Below are positions 1 to 4,928 of a DNA stretch of 15,312 nt, piece by piece (within the stretch, counting starts at the first letter, position 1; each line of letters begins with the position of its first letter). The notes below the pieces were generated by a model that saw nothing but the letters and a program-made list of their open reading frames with translations, made no database searches and was not told the origin of the DNA. This stretch comes from Fimbriiglobus sp043785105 (GTDB taxonomy: Bacteria > Planctomycetota > Planctomycetia > Gemmatales > Gemmataceae): the NCBI GenBank assembly GCA_043785105.1, contig JAYVXO010000149.1, forward strand, positions 1-15,312. The letters run 5' to 3'. Position numbers and translations under genes: made by a program.

Positions 1-1
1 A

Positions 2-91
2 GGAGTACCCACCCAGCACGCCGACGAGTTCAAGTCGCTGATGACCCTGAAGTTCCAGACCTTCAAAGACGTATCACTCCTGGCCGCGTAA
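2..91 (+). CDS. C-terminal fragment of an unrecognised protein (gene enters from the left edge)
   Basis: An open frame enters from the left edge and runs 29 codons to a TAA at 89-91, ending in ...FKDVSLLAA. Third codon positions are strongly G/C-rich, as in the real genes of this window, and the two other forward frames look like shadows. That supports this being the true end of a gene. The visible tail is mildly charged, with no membrane segment or known C-terminal motif, and I do not recognise the family. The next gene is convergent, and the 355 bp between them holds a strong hairpin that could end transcription from this side. Confidence 0.6.
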   Translation, partial: GVPTQHADEFKSLMTLKFQTFKDVSLLAA

Positions 92-117
92 TGTATAATA
101 AGCAGACATGCCGAAAT

Positions 118-214
118 CCAAAACCGATCACGAAAACATGAAAGTACGAAAGCGCGATAAAAGCCTCGATCCTGGGATCTCATTTCGTGCTTTCGTGATT
201 CTCCGTGTTTTTGG
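118..214. repeat. Degenerate inverted repeat with TTTCGTG-type units (element A)
   Basis: The right arm carries tandem units TTTCGTGC-TTTCGTGA followed by CCGTGTTTTTGG. The left arm is its imperfect reverse complement, starting CCAAAACC and containing CACGAAAACATGAAAG and TACGAAAG. The arms flank a central stretch of about 25 bp. Many mismatches suggest an old copy. It resembles the elements at 1922-2059 and 14012-14123 in design (tandem 8-9 bp units, inverted arms, intergenic) but not in exact sequence. I infer a dispersed repeat family; its function is unknown. Confidence 0.5.
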
Positions 215-261
215 CTTGGAATCGTCCTTCCCATGGCTAACCCTGTTGCACTACGTAAGTC

Positions 262-322
262 CTAGGCCCTCCAAAGTTCACACCTCACTATTATTGTGAG
301 GCGTGAACTTTGGAGGGCCTAG
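262..322. terminator. Long hairpin, 27-bp arms and 7-nt loop; possible bidirectional terminator
   Basis: The arms 262-288 and 296-322 are reverse complements over 27 bp with a single A-C mismatch, around the loop TATTATT. The left arm begins CTAGGCCCTCCAAAGTTCAC. The element sits between convergent genes, where a bidirectional terminator would be expected. No long U-tract follows on either side, so classic intrinsic termination is uncertain. A small non-autonomous mobile element or a structured RNA would also fit. Confidence 0.5.
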
Positions 323-446
323 CTGGAAAATTTCCCGCTAGGGGTGGGGTGGGAGACGTTTCTTCCAACAAACCGCGTCCCCGATTCCTGCCTTATCATC
401 AATTTCAACTCTAGCAAGTCGGGGGCAACTTCGGGCACCTGGACTG

Positions 447-1901
447 TTATTTGGGTTCCGGTGGCGACGGGTCTTTTGAATCTAGGGATCGCTTCAATAA
501 CTTCTGCAACCCGTAGCCGATGCCGATGGCGGCCAGCACGCCGAAGGCTCCTGTTCCCAGCATGACGAAGTCACGCCGTGAGGGATCGAGGTAGGAGCGT
601 TCGGGGTCGTCGGTTACGAGTTCGACGTTGACTTCCAACCCGGTCCCGGACTGTTTCACGGCTTGCGGGCGGGTCGGCAGTGGCGGCAGTGAGGTCGGGA
701 TGATCGGGTCCGTGGCAGTTCCGGGTGGCTTTTTCGGCTCGACCGGAAATTCGATGGACGATTCGGTTTCTAGCCACGCTTGATACGCCGGTAAAATTGC
801 GGACGCCGCGACATCCGCACCGTCTAACGGCAAGAACGGCTGCAACGCTTTGACGGCGTCCAACGGCGTAACATAACGGTCATCGGGTTTCTTGGCGGTG
901 AGTTTGTCGAAGACACCTGGCAACCCGATCGGCACGTTCGCCGCGACGGTTGCCAGGGGTGCAATTTTCTCCGTGGCATGTTTCACCATCTGGCCGAGTA
1001 TGTTCTTGTCGTCGAACGGCGACCGACCGGCAATCAGGTGAAACAGCACGCAACCCAGGCTGTAAATATCCGCGCGAATGTCGGCGGCTCGGGCGTCACG
1101 GGCTTGTTCGGGGGCTAGATAATCCGGCGTGCCGAGGACGCTGCCTTCAACGGTCAGGTGGAGGTCTTGCGTGTCGGGTGCGTCCTCGTCGAACTGCTCT
1201 CGGCCAATGCCAATGTCCAGAATTTTCAACGTCGCCTGAAGCGTGGAGTCGAGTGGGCCGGGCGTGCCGGCCGGGAGGATCATGAGGTTCGCCGGTTTCA
1301 AATCCCGGTGAATCATCCGCTTGTCCGCGAGGTGTTGCAACCCACTGAGCGCCTGCGAAATGAGTCGAACCGCTTCGGGGGTGGGAAGCTTTTTACGGCG
1401 CGTCAACACGTCCTGAAGTGTCTCGCCGTCGAGGTATTCCATCACGAGATACCAGACCCCGCCCCCCTGTCCGACCTGGAAACCCCGGACCACGTTGGGG
1501 TGTTCGAGTTGCGTCAACAACCGCCCCTCCCGTTGGAAGCGATTGAGCGTATTCGCATCCCGCGACTTCGACCCCGGCAACACCTTCAACGCCACGACCT
1601 GCCCGGAGTTGTGAACCGCCTTGTACACGACCGCCGATTGCCCCTTGCCGATGCGGTCCAGAATGACGTAGCCGCCGATAAAGAACCCGTCGGTGTACCC
1701 GCGTTGAATGAGCGCAGCCTGATATTCCGTGAGGAACTTCTTCGTAATGAGGTACTTCCGAAACAGGTCCACGTCCGCGTCCGCACCCTTCGTCTCCTTC
1801 TGCCAACGGTGGTGCTGGGCGCGAACATCCGCCTCCGGAATGAGCTTACTGCGGCTCAGTACGGTACAAAATTCAATCGCGGTCGTCGCAGTGCCAGCCA
1901 T
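447..1901 (-). CDS. Membrane-anchored Hanks-type Ser/Thr protein kinase
   Basis: A 484-residue protein kinase. An N-terminal helical region (about 1-75, with LTEYQAALIQRGYTDGFFIG just before the catalytic domain) is of the kind common in planctomycete kinases. The kinase domain spans about 78-357. It has a nucleotide loop GKGQSAVVYK (85-94) with Ala in place of the third Gly, ATP-binding Lys106 (VALK), alpha-C Glu125, catalytic loop HRDLKPAN (198-205, Asp200), DIG instead of DFG (229-231, metal-binding Asp kept) and LAPEQ. A Pro-rich linker leads to one hydrophobic segment near 446-463 and a short charged tail, so the kinase domain is probably cytoplasmic. I chose the ATG at 1901 over the TTG at 1958 because GAGG lies 5 nt upstream and the longer N-terminus would be translated repeat DNA. 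Active kinase is the likely reading; substrate unknown. Confidence 0.93.
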   Translation of the reverse strand: MAGTATTAIEFCTVLSRSKLIPEADVRAQHHRWQKETKGADADVDLFRKYLITKKFLTEYQAALIQRGYTDGFFIGGYVILDRIGKGQSAVVYKAVHNSGQVVALKVLPGSKSRDANTLNRFQREGRLLTQLEHPNVVRGFQVGQGGGVWYLVMEYLDGETLQDVLTRRKKLPTPEAVRLISQALSGLQHLADKRMIHRDLKPANLMILPAGTPGPLDSTLQATLKILDIGIGREQFDEDAPDTQDLHLTVEGSVLGTPDYLAPEQARDARAADIRADIYSLGCVLFHLIAGRSPFDDKNILGQMVKHATEKIAPLATVAANVPIGLPGVFDKLTAKKPDDRYVTPLDAVKALQPFLPLDGADVAASAILPAYQAWLETESSIEFPVEPKKPPGTATDPIIPTSLPPLPTRPQAVKQSGTGLEVNVELVTDDPERSYLDPSRRDFVMLGTGAFGVLAAIGIGYGLQKLLKRSLDSKDPSPPEPK

Positions 1902-1906
1902 CAGGG

Positions 1907-1910
1907 CCTC
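1907..1910 (-). promoter_or_regulatory. Ribosome binding site fixing the kinase start at 1901
   Basis: GAGG on the minus strand lies 5 nt before the ATG at 1901. It favours this start over the upstream in-frame TTG at 1958, which lies inside the inverted repeat. Confidence 0.6.
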
Positions 1911-1921
1911 GGGTCGTCGGG

Positions 1922-2059
1922 AACCACGAATTACACGAATCAGACGAATCAAACCCAAATCAACAATCAGAATCGTGTATCACCGGTGCTGCCCATCACG
2001 ATGTATTTAACAATCATTCTCTTATTCGTCTTATTCGTCTTATTCGTGTGATTCGTGGT
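1922..2059. repeat. Inverted repeat of 9-bp ACGAATNNN units (element B)
   Basis: The left arm (1922-1955) reads as 9-bp units with an ACGAAT core: CCACGAATT, ACACGAATC, AGACGAATC. The right arm (2022-2059) is its imperfect reverse complement: TTATTCGTC twice, then TTATTCGTG and TGATTCGTGG. About 65 bp separate the arms. It fills most of the 170-bp gap between the two minus-strand kinase genes, immediately upstream of the downstream kinase start. It probably belongs to a dispersed intergenic repeat class. It could also form a large RNA hairpin in a readthrough transcript and separate expression of the two kinases. Confidence 0.65.
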
Positions 2060-2071
2060 GAAATCCTCTGG

Positions 2072-3667
2072 TCATCGGGCTTTGCGGATCATCTCCAGCG
2101 TGCCGGGTTCGTGGCGGTAGAGGTCTTCCATCGCGTCGAACATGGCAGCGCTGGTGGGGTCGTGGGCTGCTTTCTTCGCTTGGGCGGTTTCAAGTAATGT
2201 CTGGAAGGTTTGCGCAGGGGTCGCGGGTCGTTTCGCATCCGGGGTCGAACGGGCCAGTTCGGCTAACCCGATGGTGGCGAGTTTCGTCCACCGCGATTCG
2301 GACTCGATCCCCGCGAAAACGCGATTCAACTGCTCCCAGGTGTGCGCTGCCAACTCGAATTCCCCCGCTTGAGCTAGCTTTAATCCGCGCTGGTAGATTC
2401 GCTCCGCCTCCGTGTTGTATCGCACCCGGCTCGCTTGCTCCAGGGTTTTCCGCAGTTCCTTGCGGTCGTGAATCTTCGCTTGTACCGCGCGAATTTCCTC
2501 AGCGTATTGATCCGGATACCGCTCCGTCAACGGTTGCAAATACTCGTCCCAAGCGCGATCCCAGTCGGCGGGGTTGTCGGATTGCAGTAGCGGTTGGGCA
2601 CTGGTGAATAGCTCGTCTGCATTGGGACGCGGCCAGAAAGCCAGCGCCAGAATCACCGCGACAACCAGCAAAAATAATGGCACCACGACCAGTGGCCGCG
2701 ACATCAACGGGCGAACACTTTGGACATCGTCGTCAACCGCCGCTTCGTCGTCCGCACTGAGCGCGGCCATCGGCCCGGACTGGTCGCCGGGGTCGGCTGG
2801 CCAGTTCACTTTTGTGCCTTTGCGTTCGAGCTTCGCCCGCAATTGGTCGAGTTCGTCGATGATCTCCGCCGCGGTGCCGGGCCGCCGGTTGGGGTCTTTG
2901 GCAATCAGTTCACAAATCAGGTTGTCGAGTTCCGGCGCGATGTTCGGGACGAACGAAACGGGCCGATCCGGCAAGGCATAGCAGTGCTTGTGCAGAAACT
3001 CCGCGATCGTTGTGGCGGTGAACAGTGCCCGACCCGTCGTCAGGGCGTACAGCACGCCACCGAGGGAATAGAAGTCGCTGCGTCGGGTCAGGGGTTTGCC
3101 ATTGAAATGCTCCGGGGCCAGGAACCCCGCCGTGCCCATCGGGTCTGCGGGCAGTGACATCGCGGAGACGCCGAACACCTTCGCCACCCCAAAATCCGCG
3201 AGCTTCAGCGTTCCGTTCGCCGTGATTAGGAAGTTCGACGGCTTCAAGTTGCGATGTAAAATGCTGCGATTGTGCCCGTGTTTGAGCGCCCGCGCCGCTT
3301 GAACGGCGAGGCTCATCACGTCTTCGTTCCAATTGAATCCCGGTTCGCCTGGCTTCTTGACGCGGGTCTTCAACACCGTCTCGGCGTCGGTGCCTTCGAC
3401 GTACTCCATCGCGTACCAAGCCTGCCCCGCTTGGACGCCCGAGTCGTAGAACTTCACAATGTTCGGGTGATTCAACCGCTGAAAGGCTAGCATGTCCGCC
3501 GGAAATCGTGCTAGAAAATCTGCGGTCCGAGTATTGGCGTGAGTCAACACTTTCACGGCCGCGACGTGGTATTGGTCGGTCGCGTCGTGCGCTTTGTAGA
3601 CGACACCCATCGGCCCGTTGCCAAGAAGGTCATCAAGGATCCAATTTCCGAACCGCTGTCCTGTCAT
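2072..3667 (-). CDS. Membrane-spanning kinase-like protein, probable pseudokinase (HRN catalytic loop)
   Basis: A 531-residue protein with a kinase fold at about 6-280. Present are the glycine loop GNGPMG (16-21), ATP-binding Lys39 (VAAVK), DFG (158-160) and APE (184-186). The catalytic loop reads HRNLKPSN (138-145), so the proton-accepting Asp is Asn140 (codon AAC), and the alpha-C Glu position is Asp58. Loss of the HRD Asp usually means little or no phosphotransfer, as in human ErbB3, which also has HRN. A single membrane segment at about 325-345 is followed by about 185 residues of helical, TPR-like sequence (YQRGLKLAQAGEFELAAHTW), predicted outside the cytoplasmic membrane. The ATG at 3667 is preferred to the TTG at 3688 because homologous kinases begin close to the glycine loop and an AGGGTG box precedes it. 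Likely role: allosteric or scaffold partner, inferred only. Confidence 0.92.
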   Translation of the reverse strand: MTGQRFGNWILDDLLGNGPMGVVYKAHDATDQYHVAAVKVLTHANTRTADFLARFPADMLAFQRLNHPNIVKFYDSGVQAGQAWYAMEYVEGTDAETVLKTRVKKPGEPGFNWNEDVMSLAVQAARALKHGHNRSILHRNLKPSNFLITANGTLKLADFGVAKVFGVSAMSLPADPMGTAGFLAPEHFNGKPLTRRSDFYSLGGVLYALTTGRALFTATTIAEFLHKHCYALPDRPVSFVPNIAPELDNLICELIAKDPNRRPGTAAEIIDELDQLRAKLERKGTKVNWPADPGDQSGPMAALSADDEAAVDDDVQSVRPLMSRPLVVVPLFLLVVAVILALAFWPRPNADELFTSAQPLLQSDNPADWDRAWDEYLQPLTERYPDQYAEEIRAVQAKIHDRKELRKTLEQASRVRYNTEAERIYQRGLKLAQAGEFELAAHTWEQLNRVFAGIESESRWTKLATIGLAELARSTPDAKRPATPAQTFQTLLETAQAKKAAHDPTSAAMFDAMEDLYRHEPGTLEMIRKAR

Positions 3668-3699
3668 ACTGGTCACCCTACCCGACAAGTTCCGTCACG

Positions 3700-3741
3700 C
3701 CCTTGACGACACGATGCGTGGGAATGCTATCCTGTCAAGGG
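3700..3741. promoter_or_regulatory. Overlapping divergent promoter candidates inside an 8-bp inverted repeat
   Basis: CCCTTGAC (3700-3707) and GTCAAGGG (3734-3741) form a perfect inverted repeat. On the plus strand TTGACG (3703-3708) is followed by the extended -10 TGCTATCCT (3725-3733), with a long 19-bp spacer, pointing at the chelatase gene. On the minus strand the other arm supplies a perfect TTGACA (3738-3733) with only a weak -10 about 17 bp on, pointing at the pseudokinase gene. The two candidates occupy the same DNA, so they could exclude each other. Predicted from sequence only. Confidence 0.35.
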
Positions 3742-3771
3742 ACGCCGAAATGGAAAGTGCCACGCCGAAAT
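3742..3771 (+). repeat. Direct repeat ACGCCGAAAT, two copies 20 bp apart
   Basis: ACGCCGAAAT occurs at 3742-3751 and 3762-3771, a 20-bp period or about two helical turns. It lies between the predicted promoter and the start codon of the chelatase gene. It could be a paired regulator site in the 5' leader, or chance. Confidence 0.3.
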
Positions 3772-3786
3772 CAATCCGGAACCGCC

Positions 3787-4167
3787 ATGCTGATTGTACC
3801 TGCCAAGAACGCGCTACTTTTGATTGCCCACGGTAGCCGCCGACCCGAAGCGAACGCGGACTTGGAGTACATTGCCACCGAGATGACAACGAGGGGTCGC
3901 TTTGATGTGATTCAAACATCGTATCTGGAATTGGCCGAGCCAACTATCGCGCAAGGTGGCGCCAAGTGCGTGGAACAAGGCGCCACCACCGTGATTATGC
4001 TGCCGTATTTTCTGTCCCCTGGTGTCCATGTCCGTGAAGACATGATCGAAGCCCGTGACGAGTTGACCGCCCAATTTCCGGCAGTCACGTTCAAACTCGC
4101 CCAACACCTCGGCCGTCACCCGCTCATGATGGACATCGTCGAGCAACGGGCGAGGGAAGTGTTGTGA
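3787..4167 (+). CDS. CbiX/SirB-family single-domain chelatase-like protein
   Basis: A 126-residue protein of the CbiX/SirB family, whose members insert cobalt, iron or nickel into sirohydrochlorin-type tetrapyrroles (cobalamin, siroheme or F430 routes). Seen: LLIAHGSRRPEAN near the N-terminus with metal-binding His15, a following Glu in SYLELAEPT, and LPYFLSPGVHVREDM with the second family His81. The length fits the short, one-domain form rather than the two-domain SirB or CbiK enzymes. No membrane segment or signal peptide is evident. The ATG at 3787 starts directly before the first beta strand; the ribosome site is weak. It is divergent from the pseudokinase gene and has no cobalamin or siroheme gene beside it, so the metal and pathway cannot be told from context. 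Confidence 0.85.
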   Translation: MLIVPAKNALLLIAHGSRRPEANADLEYIATEMTTRGRFDVIQTSYLELAEPTIAQGGAKCVEQGATTVIMLPYFLSPGVHVREDMIEARDELTAQFPAVTFKLAQHLGRHPLMMDIVEQRAREVL

Positions 4168-4295
4168 AACTCACGGTCACCTGAACCGCTGGGTTTGAAA
4201 CAAAACTGTAGAAAAACTTTCACTTTCAGTGGCCGGTCTGGTTGCGAATGGGTGCCTGCTACTCTGGGGTGCCGATTTTTCACGACAATGTCACT

Positions 4296-4928
4296 ATGAC
4301 CGCAGAGATACTGACTACCGAATCGGACAACGAACCGTTGCAGTTGTTCACGCTCGCTCGGACGGGGAACCGGGTGGCGCTTGGGCAGTTGTTGGACGTG
4401 TATCGGCAGTATTTGTATTTTCTGGCGCGGGTGCAGATTGATCGGGAGATCCAAGGTAAAATTGGTGCGTCGGACGTGGTGCAGGAAACGTACCTCGAAG
4501 CCCATCGGGATTTTGGCCAGTTCTGCGGAGGAAGCGTCGCGGAACTGGTCGGGTGGTTGCGGCAGATTCTGGCGCGGAACTTGTCGAACCAGATTCGCCG
4601 GTATCGTGGCACCCGGCGACGTGACGTTCGCCTTGAACGGGGGATTGCTGCGGGCGTGGAGCATTCCTCCGAAGGGTTGGGAGCTTACCTCGTGGCAGCA
4701 GGGAAGTCGCCGAGTCAAGCCGCCACGCAGCATGAAGCGGGGGTGATTTTGGCGGAAGCGTTGGGCCGACTGCCGGCGGACTATCGGGAAGTGTTGATCC
4801 TGCGGAACTTGGAGGAACTCACGTTTCCCGAAGTGGCACAGCGAATGGACCGAAGTGTGGACAGTGTGCGGAAACTCTGGGTACGTGCCCTGGCCCGATT
4901 GCGGGGGCTGTTACCGGAGATGACATGA
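4296..4928 (+). CDS. ECF-type RNA polymerase sigma factor, coupled to a Ser/Thr kinase
   Basis: A 210-residue extracytoplasmic-function sigma factor. Sigma region 2 is visible at about 60-76 (ASDVVQETYLEAHRDFGQF), the core-binding and -10-recognition segment. Sigma region 4 lies at about 149-204 (LPADYREVLILRNLEELTFPEVAQ split by the turn, then SVDSVRKLWVRALARLR), the -35-binding helix-turn-helix. The linker is longer than in minimal ECF factors. The ATG at 4296 is chosen because earlier in-frame starts (TTG 4242, ATG 4248) add residues unlike sigma N-termini; no strong ribosome site marks it. Its stop overlaps the start of the next kinase gene. No anti-sigma gene is seen, so the kinase is the likely regulator, as proposed for planctomycete ECF-STK pairs. 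Confidence 0.93.
   Translation: MTAEILTTESDNEPLQLFTLARTGNRVALGQLLDVYRQYLYFLARVQIDREIQGKIGASDVVQETYLEAHRDFGQFCGGSVAELVGWLRQILARNLSNQIRRYRGTRRRDVRLERGIAAGVEHSSEGLGAYLVAAGKSPSQAATQHEAGVILAEALGRLPADYREVLILRNLEELTFPEVAQRMDRSVDSVRKLWVRALARLRGLLPEMT

Larger units (their letters stand above)
92..446. other. Non-coding stretch between convergent genes, with two inverted repeats
   Basis: No convincing gene lies here. The short open frames lack ribosome binding sites and family signatures and cross repeat DNA. Two structured elements are visible: a degenerate inverted repeat with CGTG-containing arms at 118-214, and a long near-perfect hairpin at 262-322. The rest, 323-446, shows nothing I can name. 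The flanking genes point towards each other, so this is a transcription-termination zone rather than a promoter zone. Confidence 0.6.

Noticed and set aside
108..299. Short plus-strand open frame in the left non-coding stretch
   Set aside because: It runs through the degenerate inverted repeat and into the hairpin arm, with no ribosome binding site and no family resemblance.
262..322. Insertion sequence end
   Set aside because: No transposase fragment or target-site duplication is visible, so only a hairpin or miniature element can be claimed.
344..565. Short plus-strand open frame overlapping the end of the first kinase
   Set aside because: No ribosome binding site; its second half is antisense to the kinase C-terminal membrane segment.
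447..1901. First kinase as a pseudokinase because DFG is DIG and the third glycine of the nucleotide loop is missing
   Set aside because: The metal-binding Asp, the ATP-binding Lys, the alpha-C Glu and the HRD Asp are all present; Phe-to-Ile in DFG does not by itself abolish activity.
1158..2051. Long plus-strand open frame (297 codons) opposite the first kinase
   Set aside because: It is antisense to a kinase with clear motifs, has no domain signature, and ends in translated repeat (ILLFVLFVLFV).
1922..2059. Possible CRISPR array from short repeated units
   Set aside because: Units are 9 bp, contiguous and inverted, without unique spacers of 30-40 bp and without cas genes.
2720..3157. Plus-strand open frame (145 codons) opposite the pseudokinase
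   Set aside because: An antisense shadow of a GC-rich gene; the residue pattern is arginine-rich without domains.
4242..4295. Longer sigma factor start at TTG 4242 or ATG 4248
   Set aside because: The extra residues (MGACYSGVPIFHDN) do not resemble sigma N-termini and have no good ribosome binding site.
4168..4295. Sigma-70 promoter with TTGAAA at 4195-4200 ahead of the sigma factor gene
   Set aside because: No acceptable -10 box lies at 16-18 bp, so it is not listed as a feature.
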